Below, one piece after another: positions 35,820-48,168 of a DNA stretch of 64,000 bases. The notes beneath the pieces are model-generated. The model saw nothing but the letters and a program-made list of their open reading frames with translations. It had not been told where the DNA came from and ran no database searches. Position 1 is the stretch's first letter, and each line of letters begins with the position of its first letter. This DNA is from Bondarzewia mesenterica (Eukaryota > Basidiomycota > Agaricomycetes > Russulales > Bondarzewiaceae). Location: contig SGPL01000065.1 of assembly GCA_004802705.1 (NCBI GenBank), positions 26,244 through 90,243 of the forward strand, written 5' to 3'. A program made the position numbers and the translations under genes.

Positions 35820-36185
35820 TCAATGGTGCGCCTCCTCTGCATGGTGGTCATGCCCGTGACCATGACCTTCCCATGGGTGCTCCAAACCCTACACAGGTTG
35901 TTCGCATCAGTCGAAAGTAGGGGCTCAACAGAAAACGCACCAAAAGTTTCCGCCCATCTTGCCTGTAGATACCGAGGATGAGAAAGGTACAAAACGAACA
36001 AGTCTGAAAGCGAACCTTGCGCGATAGAAGATGAAGAACCACATAGTTGCACCAAGAGCCTTGGCTAGAAACTTATATCTGAAGCCGGGCAAATGGGGAT
36101 GAAATTCTGAGCCTATTATGAGTGAAAACTCTGAGTGCGTGAAAATATGTGTGAGTTGGGAGAGCATACCATGATATCCAGCCAT
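35820..36185 (-). CDS. NDUFB2: mitochondrial complex I accessory subunit, NDUFB2 type
   Basis: A single-pass subunit of the membrane arm of NADH:ubiquinone oxidoreductase. Four small exons assemble to 67 residues: MAGYHGSEFHPHLPGFRYKF, LAKALGATMWFFIFYRARQD, GRKLLGLEHPWEGHGHGHDH and HAEEAHH. The transmembrane helix MWFFIFYRA, the HPWEGH motif and the His-rich end are characteristic of the family. The start at 36185 has a strong context (ACCATGG), and all three introns are short with GT-AG ends. It lies 160 bp from the divergent start of the large nuclear protein gene and probably shares its promoter. The gene is easy to miss because no exon exceeds 100 bp. Confidence 0.85.
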
Positions 36186-36344
36186 GGTAGTAAATGGAAG
36201 TGAGATTCGGAAGAGCCCTGAAGAGCCGTGACCCTCTGTGACCATACGGTGACTATACTTACTTTGATGTCGCGTCACAACCTCGCCGTCACGAAACTCT
36301 TCTTAAACACCGGCTCCGTTGCTGGCTTCCTCTTGTTTTCATCA

Positions 36345-39300
36345 ATGGACGATAAGTCGAGCAGCAAGAGCAAGAAGCGGGAGATCGAGCCTCCTAGGGT
36401 CACCTATCATGCACCTGATAGGACGTTTGATCGTCTGTTCAAAGGTAAGCACGCGACTAGTCATACACGTCCTTGCATCCATTAACATATCAGCATTCCA
36501 TCCTCCTCAGAAAAATCTTTAGCCGAAACCAAAGATGTCGTTAGGAAAAAGCTTGAGTTAGGAATAGATGTGGTCCTCGTTCTTGCTCAACTTCGAGATA
36601 GCAAAAGGATCGATTTGGAGGACGGTGTGTGCCGTTCAGCTTTGTCCTTCGTTGGCTATTCTCAATGGTTTTCTTGAACGGCTAGACGACGACTTCGATG
36701 CCTTCCGCGCATTGGCCCATTGCACTTCTCACGTTGATGTTTTAGTTGAGATTGGTGTCAAACATCCAGCGCGAGATCCAGGACATTCTGGAAAACAGGG
36801 AGACAACGCTGCTCAGACTGTACGTTACTTACTCTGTCTTTAAACGAATTTCTTTATATTGTGGTTTTCTATAGGATAAAATGCGGAATAGCAAAAAGCG
36901 TGATCGTCTGCCTTCTGTTAGCTATGTCTCGCCACCAGTCGAGACACCAGAGAATCCGCTGCCCTCAGATTCCAAATTACAGGAGCTTTCTCTTGAGGAG
37001 CGAATATCTGGTGATTCGAGTCCTCAAAGAAAGAAACCGAAGGTTGCTTTCGAGGAGCCAACCGATTCGCACTCGGCTAAGTCAAAACGTTCTTCAACCG
37101 ACGGCTCGAAGAACAAAAAAAACGAAGATTGCATCAGAGAAGGCGGGAGATTCGTCTCATACAAAGAAGAAGAAGTNCGGAACGAGAACAACGTCGACAG
37201 ATATTGCCGCTCCTCTCTCTCACCATCACACTCCTGCTTCATCGAGTCCACCGACACCAAAAAAGCCTCAGTCTGACCTGCGCGATTCATCTGGCTCGAA
37301 AGTGCCGTTTCATACTGCTCACTCGAAGGTTGGTCCTGGCGGTTTGACAAATTCTCTTGCAGAGCCTTCAGACGCGCGCGTATCCCCGTCACCGGAGAAT
37401 GCGACAGATGCGAATTTCCCGCTTTCACACACCAGAGTACAGCCTGCAATCTTAGCTGGACCTTCCCATTCTCAGGTCCCAGAGCACACAAAGAAAAGGA
37501 AGCGGCGAGGCTCTGTGATTGTTCGCGATCACACCAACTCACTAAAAGCACAAAATGTTCCTTCTCATCCGGCTGCCGTGCCCATTCCAGAACCAGATAC
37601 ACCGAAAGGACCTCCAAAAAAGAGAAGAAAGAGGAATAAGTCTAAGGGCGATGGACTTTCTGTTGACGTTGATTCGTTTTCTGCGTCCGTTCTTCAACTC
37701 CCAGGGACGCTGGCCTGCATAGGCTCAGAAGATCTGCCGCAGAACGAAGCATCCGTTCACAAGGTCAAAGGTGTGCCTATTGGAAACCCTGCTTTGCGTC
37801 ACAGGCAGAATACGCCCTCCAATTCCACTGCTATCACCTCTTCTTCACCACCATTGGCGAAGGACTTCGTAGATAAGGAGCGGGCCATAACGCCTCACTC
37901 AAAACCCGGCCATAATGTGACTGCGGCTGAAACTACGGGTGGGTACTCTACTTGAACTATATGCATAATACTTACGACTACTCTCAGATGCAATAAAATC
38001 AAGTGATGCAGATGATGCGACTCCTACTACTCCAACAGATGCTGAATCAAAAACGAGTGCGAACATCGCTTTGCCCTGTATGTGTGTTGAATGTTTTCTG
38101 ACCTTTTTGTCAGAGAAGAGTCGACGGCGGAAGTCAAGGGCACCATCAGACCAACCTCAAGTCATTGGCGGCATAACAGTATCTAATTCATCCTCGATGA
38201 GTCAAGGTACGTGGCAATTCGTCACGATAAAGGATTTAAGCTCAGACTGCAATATAGAGCTGTCCGACGCTGGCAAAGGAAGTGCAACTACTGACATTGC
38301 TCCTTCTCCTGGTGAGTGCCTCCTATATATCTGTCGTCCACGTCTGATGAAGCCTATTGTTTGCTCAGCCGAAGTGTCGTCAACGGCCGCCAGCAGCGTT
38401 GTGACAACGGAGGAATCCAGCAATACTAGCAAAGGCATGTCTTTGAAAATTGAATCAATGTCTGTTAACGAACTGATTTTTTCTCGTAGCGCTCTTGACC
38501 AAGGTTAAGAAGAGCATGAAATCGCGTAAATTAACCGAGGCTGAGGTTGAGGCTTTCGAGGCTGATTTCCAGGCTGCTGTTGCATTGTCAATCTCGCAAG
38601 GCCTTGCGGAGTCCGACACATCATTATCCACGACACCCGCATCTGTCGGGGAAGCTTCAAAGGCCCCATTATCATCACTTTGCGAGAAATCCAAGCCTGC
38701 TCTAAAAGAGAAGCGACCTAAGTCTCGGTTGAGCACTTCATGGGGACCGCTAGATCTTGAAACCACGGAGTCTTCTGCGCCCCCCGCCGCCCCTGTATCT
38801 GTCGTTGACTCAACTCCTATACTCTCCCGCACGGTGGCTTCAACCGAGAGCGATGCGGGTCCGAATCTTCGACCCTCGCCGATCAAGGATCGTAAGCCTG
38901 GAGATAGTATCTCCAAGCGGAAGGGCAATGGACCGCCGTGTCCAGTGTGTTTTACTGAACCTCTTCACCTTCGTTTGCAATGCCCCGTGGTGATTTCTGG
39001 GGCGGATTCCATCCAGAAACGCATCGCAGAGTTGAAGGCTGAGTCCGCTGATCAGACTTTGATCAAGGAGTTACAGGTTCTTGAGAAGAAGGCGCGCCTC
39101 AAGGAGAAAAATATAGCTTGTTCAGACGTGGGTGGCGAGGATCTTATTCCTGAACGACTTTCCAGCCCTGTCGCCCCTGACTTGTCCCTGACCATAGCGC
39201 CCATTGGTGGCTCAGCCGATGGCCCACGATCTACCACAACGCCCACTATGCCCATAGGATCGATCATCTCGGAGGTGACAGTCGAGACTCATGATGAAGG

Positions 39301-41749
39301 CAGCAGTGACGACAGCTCTAGTTCTGACGAAGAGCAGGAAAAGGATGATGGTCTGGCGGATGGAGAGGGAAAACAGCCAATTGCTCCTCTAACCGCATCT
39401 TTTCGGGAAATGGATCCTCGCTTATTGCGCATGGATCCTTCTCAATACGAGGAAGAATTGGCAGCCATCATGCGCGGGCCTGAGAGAAAGGGCCCGCGTC
39501 GGAGTATCTTGGAGGAAATTTCTTCTAGCAGCAGTTCAGATGACGAGGGCTCAGAGCAGGAGGTAGCCGTTCTAGAAGAAGGAGAGAGCGAGGACGAGCG
39601 TGCTTATCGCCGATTATCAAAAAAAGTTCGACAGAGATCGTTCCTCCTCTCCTGAGCCTACCCCGGATATCGAGGGTGAAGATGGCGACGCATCCGCACC
39701 TGTCTATATGGATGGTTCTCAGGAAGTACCTATGGAAGAAAGAGTGCGCATCTGCCTTTCGCAATTTGTTTCACCTCTAATTGTAGTACAACACAGTTTG
39801 CCACTCCTACTGCAGCGTCCAGCAGAGTCTCATATGCGCAGGAGCCTCAGATGTCAGGTCTTCCGATAAATGAAACGCCATCTGTCCCGCAGACAACTTC
39901 AGTCGATCTCGCTGCTTCCGAAGACATCCCTCGCGAGGATCCAAGCACATCGCCGTCTTTTGATGACAGAGCAGAGGCGTCTACCCCTACCATTGAATCA
40001 TCAAAACCTGTAATTGAAGTCGCAGTTGAAGACGAGGAGGCAGAGAAAGTTGAGGAGAAAGGGGGAGTTGAAATCGAGGAGGAAGTTGAAGTTGAAGTTG
40101 AGGAGATAGAGGAAGATGAGCAGGGAGAGGAAGATGAGCAGGGAAAGGCAGGTCAGAAGGATCATGAGGGGGCAAATGCGGACGATAAGCGGGTCTCGTC
40201 CCCCGAAACAGATGCCACAGCCATCAATCCTGAAACTGGTAAATCTCCTTCACCGACTGTCTCTCGACTGGTCGACCGATCTGGCTCGCCCGACATCCGC
40301 AATGATGTTGCGGAAGCGATCCCTCCTGCCCCAGAATCAATACCACCCGTTGTCGAGAGCGAAGTGCAACGCTATGTTGACATGACTCCACCTACTGGGG
40401 CTACCCTTGAAGCCAACGCACGACCAGATCACGAATATGAGGTAGAGTCCATTGATACAGCTGACGAGTCTGAGGATCGAAAGGCCTCGAGGTTGCACGA
40501 CGAATCTGATCCTATCGAAGTTGAGCGCACTCCTCCACGTCCTCTCCCACCACGCGACGCTCCGCAGCCAGGGACCGTCAAGCGCATGCGGAACCGGAAT
40601 GGGAAGCTGGTAGACTCTGAAGGCCGTCTTCCTGTTCTTGCCTCGCAGACGACCACGATCGAGGATATGACCACCCCTCAGGCAGCACGCCGATCAGGTC
40701 GGCTCGCAAATCGTCAGTGGGACCTTACACCCGAACCCGAACCCACTGTTGCTCCCGAGCCCCTACCCGAGCCCGAGTCGAAACCGGCCCCTGCGCCCAC
40801 ACGTCGTAGTCGATTGACAGAAGAAGAGAAGGCTCGCCGAGCTGCTGAAAAAGAGGAGAAAATACGGATTCGCGAGCAGAGGGCCAAACAGCGTCAAGCT
40901 GAGAAGGAGGAGAAGATACGGCAAAAGGAAGCCGAGAAAGCGGAGAGAGCAGAGAAAGCCAAGCAACGCGAGGCGGAGAAGGAGGAGAAGGCGCGGATTG
41001 CTCGCGAAAAAAAGGCAGCTAAAACTAGAGGCTCTGTTCCTCTTCCCGTTTCCACTCAGCCCAGCGCTTCGACGGCAACAACTTCCACTGTGCAACGCGA
41101 AATACCCCTCGAAGTACCCCTCGGACTAGCGAGCAAGACGAGGGATCCTCCCGCTTCTTTGGCGAAGTGGACATCCATAATACCAGCCTCTTCACCTTCA
41201 CCGTCATCGCCGGCAGTTGATCAGCTCAGATCTACCAGTCCGATGCTTGACCATGAGGTTGATGCTAGTCAGACGGCTGTACCAGCTTTGCCACCCTCGT
41301 CCGACATACCCTTTGAGTCGACTCAGGAAATGACTCAAGAATTTTTTCAAACCCCTCTGTTCTTTCCTGGCAGTAGCCAATTCCCAACGGTTGCCTCGCG
41401 TCGGGGTGGGTTGCCTGCGGCGTCCGAGTCTGAAGACGAGGATCCCATCACGCGAAGGCCGAGAGTTTCTGCGCGCAAGCTTGCGGTGGCCCCATATCGA
41501 CGTCTTACACAGCTCGCCAGCCAAGATACTCTGTTCTCATCCCCGAGCCCTGCACCATCGCATCCTCTGCGGGTCGCTGGCAACAAGGTCAAACAGCCGG
41601 CGGAAGACGATGACGACGATGACGAGGAAAGCTCTGCATCGGATTCGAATTCGGATGCCCCACAGTCTTATATACCAAAGCACAGACAGGCAGGGGCTGC
41701 GACCAAGGCGAGGAAAAGGTCCGGTCTCTTTGGGAGGTTGAGACGTTGA
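36345..41749 (+). CDS. large disordered nuclear protein with N-terminal beta-grasp-like domain and coiled coil
   Basis: About 1,600 residues over roughly nine exons. The N-terminus (RVTYHAPDRTFDRLFKEKSL, then LGIDVVLVLAQLRDSKRIDL and VDVLVEIG) looks like a compact ubiquitin-like fold; similarity to the N-terminal region of nucleolar Net1/Tof2/Dnt1 is possible but unproven. The middle is Ser/Pro-rich with basic nuclear-localisation clusters (KKRKRRG, KKRRKRNKSKG), a UIM-like helix (FQAAVALSISQGLAE) and a zinc-knuckle-like PPCPVCFTEPLHLRLQCP (C-x2-C-x5-H-x4-C). The C-terminal third is acidic, then a Lys/Glu/Arg coiled coil (about 40820-41030), then Ser/Pro-rich to the end. An intron at 38435-38489 has a GC donor. 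Two one-base shifts occur, at an A8 run (about 37115) and an A7 run (about 39618), and an N is at 37177. The start at 36345 (MDDKSSSKSKK) is my choice; an upstream ATG at 36267 is also in frame. Confidence 0.7.
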
Positions 41750-42078
41750 ACGGGGGCCGCGGCATTGCACACATAGGTATACTTCAGGGCTGATATCTAT
41801 GCAATCAGGATTTATTTACGCATGACATCTAATCAACACTTTCGTCGCATACATCATCATGTCGTGGATACTGCAGATATACTTGTCAACGTTCTTGAAT
41901 TCGAAGAGTCGCCGACTCTGAGAGCGTTAACAGCATAAGTAACGCGTCCGTCACATAATATCACGCGTCCGTCACACTCAAAGTGACAAGATTATTGGAG
42001 TGGCAGCCGTGTAAGGGGTCGAGTAACGTCTGTTCCATTACTTTTCTTTTTTACGACTCCCACGCATTCCTCGACAAC
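41750..42078 (+). promoter_or_regulatory. CCT6 upstream region with two ACGCGTCCGTCACA motifs
   Basis: Two exact copies of ACGCGTCCGTCACA stand in tandem at 41942-41955 and 41963-41976, 21 bp apart (two helical turns), about 105-140 bp before the CCT6 start. The same 14-mer with one change occurs upstream of RKM4. It contains an MluI cell-cycle-box core (ACGCGT). Confidence 0.5.
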
Positions 42079-44551
42079 ATGTCGAGCATTGAACTTATCA
42101 ACCCGAAGGCTGAGAGCGTGCGGCGCGCAGCCGCTCTCCAGGTAGATACTTGTGCATCGTCTGCAACCATCATGGCCCTAATATGCACCTTCAGGTGAAC
42201 ACGACAGGCGCCATGGGTCTCGCCAATGTCGTCAAAGGCAATCTAGGTGGGCAACGCGAACGATAGAGCTTTCTGTGAATCTCAAGCTGACGGCGACTCT
42301 TTGCAGGCCCGAGGGGAACGCTCAAAATGCTCGTGGACGGTTCGGGGCAGATCAAAATGACCAAGGATGGAAAGGTGCTGTTGTCCGAGATGCAGATCCA
42401 GAACCCGACGGCGGCGATGATTGCTCGGACGGCCGTGGCGCAGGACGATCAGGTCGGGGATGGCACGACGTCGGTGGTCCTTTTGGTCGGGGAACTGTTG
42501 AAGCAAGCGGACCGGTATATTTCCGAGGGTGTGCATCCCTCTGTTATTGGGGAGGGTTTCGATATCGCGAAGAAAGATGCTCTCGCCGTGCGTAGCCTAC
42601 TCTTATTTTCTTATTCTGTGGTGATGGTTGACCTCATGTTTGGAAATCGGTGGGTTCTGATGAGTGCAGTTTTTGGACACGTTCAAGAGGCCATCGACCC
42701 TGGACCGTGCTACCCTGATCAATGTCGCACACACGTCTCTTGCTACTAAACTGAATGCTGCACTTGCTCAGCAGCTTTCTCCGGCTGTTGTCGATGCCGT
42801 ACTGACCATCCGACAGGCTGCTCCACCGAAAGGTAAGACCGGTACTCCCTCCCGCGCGCCCGTTTCTATACTCAACTGCTACTCGCGACAGATGCGAAGG
42901 ACCAATGGCGAGAACCTATTGATTTGCATATGGTGGAGATCATGAAAATGCAACATGGGACGGCACTGGAGACGCAGCTCGTTCGCGGTCTAGTCCTCGA
43001 TCATGGCGCCAGACATCCAGATATGCCCAAGCGCGTCGAGAACGCTTACATCCTGACTCTGAATGTCAGTCTGGAATACGAGAAGACGTGCGTACCCTTT
43101 TCTCCTGTTCATGAGCAAGTTCACGCCTTTGTGGTGCTGACTTACTATGTTACAGAGAGGTCAACTCTGGCTTCTTCTATTCATCAGCAGAACAACGCGA
43201 AAAGCTCGTGGAATCGGAACGGCGTTTTACGGATGAGAAGGTGAAGAAGATCGTGGAGCTCAAGAATCTGGTATGCGACCAGGCCGTTGACTCGAAAGAG
43301 AAGAAAAAGGGATTCGTCGTGATCAACCAAAAGGGGATCGATCCACTCAGTCTGGACATCCTCGCCAAGAATGGGATCCTCGCCCTGCGTCGTGCGAAGC
43401 GACGGAATATGGAGAGGTAGGTCGACTCATCCGCGCTTGCTTAGTATATACCCGGACGGCATGGCATGGTTGAAAAGATGACGACGCGCTGACGCTGTTT
43501 CCAGACTTCAATTGATTTGCGGAGGCACTGCAGAAAACTCGGTGGACGAGCTTACGCCGGACGTGCTGGGATGGGCCGGGCTCGTGTACGAGCAGACACT
43601 GGGAGAGGAAAAGTTCACTTTTGTCGACGAAGTTCGGAACCCGAAGAGTGCCACGTTGCTTATCAGAGGTCCCAATGCGCACACGATACAGCAGATCCAG
43701 GATGCGCTCCGCGATGGACTGCGCGCGGTCAAGAATGCGATCGAGGACGAGGCGCTCGTTCCTGGTGCAGGGGCGTTCGAGGTCGCGTGTGCGGCGCATT
43801 TGGTTGGGGTCACGAAGAAGAACGCGAAGGGGCGGACGAAGATGGGCGTGCAAGCGTTCGCCGATGCCCTGCTGATCATCCCGAAGACGCTCGCGCAGAA
43901 CGGCGGGTTTGATGTGCAAGACGTCCTTGTGGCGCTGCAGGTACGTCTTGTCTTGGCTTTGCACGAGTCGCGCTAGTGTTATCGATGGAGGCTAATTTCC
44001 ATGTGGGACGTTGGCTTGCACAGGACGAGCAAGCGGAAGGCAACGTTGTCGGCATCGATCTCCAGTCCGGCGAGCCGTTCGACCCGACGGTAGAGGGCGT
44101 GTGGGACAATTATCGGGTCAAGCGCCAGATGTTGCATTCTTGGTACGTTTTGTGTTCTCACATCCGTCCCTCACTTCCGTACACCACTCCCGAGCCTATT
44201 TCTTATTCCCCTTCCGTCAAACATTCCGCTTTCCTTATTTGTACATCCGGTACTCTTCCGTCACTTCTGTCATGGCTTCGCGTTGCCCATCTCACATTCA
44301 TCTCCGCTGCCTCTCAAATTCGTGTCTGTTTCATCGCAATCTCGTGATCTATTTGTATTTTGTTTCTTTTCTCTTTTTTATCTAACCGCCATCTCATCTC
44401 CGTTCCTTCGTTACCCGCCCTCCGCGTTGCCCTGACGCTGACATGCGTGACTTTTTTGATGCGCAGCTCCGTCATCGCCGTCAACCTTTTGTCGACGGAC
44501 GAAATTCTACGGGCCGGCCGGAGCTCGTTGAAGCCCGAAGGCCAGCAGTGA
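42079..44551 (+). CDS. CCT6: T-complex protein 1 subunit zeta (chaperonin CCT6)
   Basis: A subunit of the cytosolic TRiC/CCT chaperonin ring that folds actin, tubulin and others with ATP. It starts [20 protein letters not shown]. The first exons give [35 protein letters not shown] and the nucleotide-binding [20 protein letters not shown]. Apical-domain and hinge parts follow ([40 protein letters not shown]), then [20 protein letters not shown] and the second ATP-contact region [12 protein letters not shown]. The end is [20 protein letters not shown] and [20 protein letters not shown]. All joins are canonical. The last intron (about 44142-44465) is about 325 nt, several times longer than the others in this window, and very pyrimidine-rich. 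Confidence 0.95.
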
Positions 44552-46507
44552 GCGCCGAAGTGCCAAGACACACCCACCATTCCGTTCCGAGCACCCGATG
44601 CTCTATTTTTGACATCCCGCCCTCCTCGGTGTCGTGAAAAGGTCGGGCTTGCAGATTTGTATTGCGTGTGTGCGAGCATGTCGGTGCGGTTTTCGGAAAA
44701 GCGGCGGTATATGGATAGAAGAGTACGGTTGCGCCTGTGTTTTGTAACAGATCTGAAATGCATAATCGTAACTTAGTATGTAGACGAGTCGGAGCTCTTC
44801 GTCAAACTAGTGAACGAAACTTGTGTATGTACGATATACCTGACTACACGTCCTTGCTGAGTCTCAGTCATCTCCTTGTTCGGGCTCCGGCACCGATGTA
44901 CCGGTGTCTTCAGGCGGTGGAATTGAAAGCCGCATTTGATTTTGTTCCAAAGCTTGCATGGTACGAGATGTTACAGCGCTTGGCTTGGTTGCCCGGCGAA
45001 CCATTGGCGGCGTTCAGGTTGCGTCAGTTTCCAACACGAGCATGACGCTTTGAAGCTTTGAAGGCTCGCGGCCATCACGAGTCAAATACAAAAAAAAATC
45101 GGTAGGTACAATACCATCGGATCAAGTTCGCCAGCGCCATTCAAGGCCATTATTCATGCTGCATGCCATGGTCGAACCGCTGACCGGCCGTGACGTCCAT
45201 GTTAGAGGTCGAACGAGTCTTGTGCACAATGCGAAAATTTAGTCTTGTTCAGTCCAGTCGGTTGGCTTCGGTTGGTTGGTCCCGAGAATTCGACTCTGAG
45301 CGGCGCGGACGCCGGCGGCAGGTCTTACATAGATGACGTCGATGAGGGGTGGTTGTAACTACTGCCGGTGGGATGCGCTTTTGCGCAATGTTGGCCGGTG
45401 TACTGGTGGCAGCTGATACCATGCATGCTTTTCAAAATTCAACTTGCTCGCTCGCTCGCGATGGGATTGATTATAATCAAGTACTCGGTCAGCCTGTCAA
45501 AGTGTGCGCGGGCCTCATGACCGCTGACCCCTACTCGCGCATATGATAGTCGATGGTCATAACATGCATGAGCGCATCGGAGGGACCGTAAGAAAAGGGT
45601 TTGGTCTACCGCGCGACCTGAAATTTGAACGTTTTGAACCCTGAACCGGTGACCCCATACTTGTTTGCAGGTGATAAACCAGAAACCCAGCCGCGTTTCC
45701 ACCGCCCGCACACACCTTTGTTTTCCCCACACTCCACGCTGCGCACGCGTTCGCCGACCCCCCTTGACGCGGGACACAGTGGAGTGCGAGACGACAACCC
45801 GCGTCACTGTCGTCTCATGACCAAGGATCGAGGGTGCACGTACCGTACTCAAGAGGACTAGGACTCACGCGGCGAGGTCTCGAGACCTGTTCAAACGTTC
45901 AAAGCGTGCATCTGAAGCCCGTAACCATTAGTAGCGAGGCGAAGATCTAGGGTCCTTGCTGCCTTCCATAGCGAGCGCAGGGCTCGCATAAATTACATGC
46001 ACACTTCCATGATTGAATACGAGTGAACCTTCTGTACTCGATCAAGGTAACCAACGCCCAGATCGCCCTTGAGACTTCGAACTTCGAACTTCTCTCGCGC
46101 ACCGGGGGTACACACGCCAGCCATCCATTCATGCTCCAAAAAAAAAAGACATACAGTACTTATAATAAGAACACGAAGAAACACATGCACTTAATCAGCC
46201 GGACTCGAATTCGCGCGCTGCGGCGGCCGAAAGCCCCAAGTTCAAAAAAAAAACACGAGACGCACATATTGTAAGACACGAACAACACGGGGCTCCACGC
46301 GCGACGATCCCGTGGACGATGTGTGTACAGTAAGGAAGACGGGGGTGAGGCACCAAGCTAGAAGCTAAAAGCGAGCGAGGGCAAAGTAAGTAAGGGTATG
46401 CTATGATAGCGGGGGGAAGAAGGCATCGTGCAGGTGGCCGATCCGATCTGCCTGTCTGTGTGTGTGTATGTGGGCGCTGCCTGCCCTTGAAGCTTGACGA
46501 TGGGCGA
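44552..46507. other. intergenic, no gene recognised
   Basis: 2 kb between the convergent 3' ends of CCT6 and TLG2. Open stretches on both strands lack domains and splice coherence. A short GT-rich run is at about 46455-46470. Confidence 0.35.
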
Positions 46508-48168
46508 TCATCGATGAGGATCAGCGCGGGTCCAACGCCGGAGACGAAGCAAGCGCAGCGATTCTGGAAGTTCTACTGAGGATTGCGGGGAAGAAGAAGG
46601 CGGTGGGGAGGAAGCCGGAGGGGAAGGGGAGGAAGCGTGTCGGCGCGGTTTGAAGATGAGGACGACGACGAGGCCGAAGATGATCAGAAGGAGGAGGAAG
46701 ATACACTTTCGCCGACCCGTGTTCTTTTGGTACCTGTCGAGCGCAGAGAGCGCAAAAGGAGTGTGAGATTTCCCAAGCTGATCGGTATCGAAGTGAGGCG
46801 TGGGGGGTCATGTGTTCCCGTCTGAGCTCTACGGGGAGGGTTAAGAGATTGACATACCGAGTAGCGATGTCCAGTTCTTTCGCGGCCTCTGTGACGTGGG
46901 CGGCCGTCTGCTCGATGTTGTATTCCACGCTGTCGAGGAGCGTGCCCTGGTCGATGACGAGGGCCGAGAGATCCTTGAAGAGCTCGGCGAGCGTGCCGAT
47001 GGATTTCGCGATTTCTGACAGCTCGCGGTCGCGTGCCCGGAGGTCGAGGTCGGGTTCGAGAAGCTGCTGGGACGCGAACTGGCCAGTGCGAGACTAGAAG
47101 GGAAGGAGCGCGCGTCGTGGTCGCGCGTGCGGTGCAATGAGTGTATGGGGAGGGCTGATAGATGACGCGCGCGAGCTGAATGGGGGAGGGAGGGGAACGA
47201 CTTACAGCCGCTTCAACGTCGTCATCGACCGCGGAGAGACCTTCTGAGCCCTTGAGGGAGGTCACACCCGAGGCAACGAGCAGGTCTTGATTCCTAATCG
47301 CATGACCCTGTAGCTCTGGTGCACGGGACGGGGTGCTCTGACATCAGTGGCGGAGGGAGGGGGAGAGGAGGGGGCCGAAGAAACGCACTTTCCATGTAGA
47401 CGCGCTGTTTCTTGCGAAAAGCGGCGCTGAGGTCCTGCACCTTGGCGGCCAGGCCACGTTGGACGTTCTTGGCTGCGAGGGCCTCGTTGCGGGAGTCGGC
47501 GGAGGAGGGGGGGAAGGCGTGGGCAGAGGCGATGCGCTGGATGAGTGACTGGCATTGTCGGAAATCCTGGCAAGGAGAGATGTTAAATTAAGACAAGTAA
47601 GATGAAAGTGTTTTGGGCTCGGGGATGAATGGAAGGAGGATGGGCGGAAGTACTTTGGTGATGTCGGTGGTCGCGGCTTCAATTTCTCGTTCCTCTGAAG
47701 ACCGGTCCGTGAAGCCGGGTAAGACGTGTTTTGCGTGCAGTTTGTCCAAGGCGGAAACTGTAGAGAGGAAGTGGGGAGATTGAATTCAGCCACGGCGCTG
47801 GTGCAGACATCCACGGGACGTTGGGTGGAGGGTGTACGAGTCTCGAGCGCGTACTTTGGCGTGTGTGCCTGCGAGAACGTCTTCGACTTGTTCTGCAATG
47901 TCAACCCTGTGACGAGAGGGACGGTCGGTGGCGTCGTACATGCTCTTTATTCGGAAAACAGGGCGAGATGGGACGCACCATTTGGGGGCAGCTGGGTGTC
48001 GAGGACGATGTGCGCTGGCTCGGAATCGATGAGACCTGCGCGCTCGTCACCAGCGTCGTCGTAGGGGGCGGTGCGGGCGAAACGCGAGGAGCGAGCGCTA
48101 GAGTCGCGATAGGAGATGAAGAGGAGAGTGCGAGAGCGTGTTGTGGGGGAGGAAGTGGAACCTGGCAT
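46508..48168 (-). CDS. TLG2: syntaxin TLG2 / syntaxin-16 (Qa-SNARE)
   Basis: A t-SNARE of the trans-Golgi/endosome, partner of the SM protein Vps45. The N-terminus MPGSTSSPTTRSRTLLFISY continues RDS and carries the R-x-R-T-x-L-F-x-S-Y-R peptide that in yeast Tlg2 binds Vps45. The Habc bundle follows (WVDIAEQVEDVLAGTHAKVR, then FRQCQSLIQRIASAHAFPPS, then LAAKVQDLSAAFRKKQRVYM). The SNARE motif runs RDRELSEIAKSIGTLAELFK, DLSALVIDQGTLLDSVEYNI and EQTAAHVTEAAKELDIATRY, with the zero-layer Gln in VIDQGT. The protein ends with a transmembrane helix (CIFLLLIIFGLVVVLIFKP) and an unusually long tail of about 45 residues, Pro/Ser-rich then Arg/Leu-rich. The start at 48168 is the first ATG of the N-peptide exon. 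It is divergent from the small cysteine-rich gene 350 bp away. Confidence 0.9.

Noticed and set aside
38077..38112. 36-nt intron with GTATGT donor and CAG acceptor
   Set aside because: Removing it would create a TAG stop, whereas reading through keeps the frame open; also too short.
39612..39625. Programmed -1 slippage at the A7-G run in the large nuclear gene
   Set aside because: The downstream frame needs a +1 shift (one fewer base), not -1, so a classic slippery heptamer does not explain it; homopolymer error is simpler.
44142..44465. snoRNA in the last CCT6 intron
   Set aside because: No box C (RTGATGA) with a matching box D and terminal stem was found.
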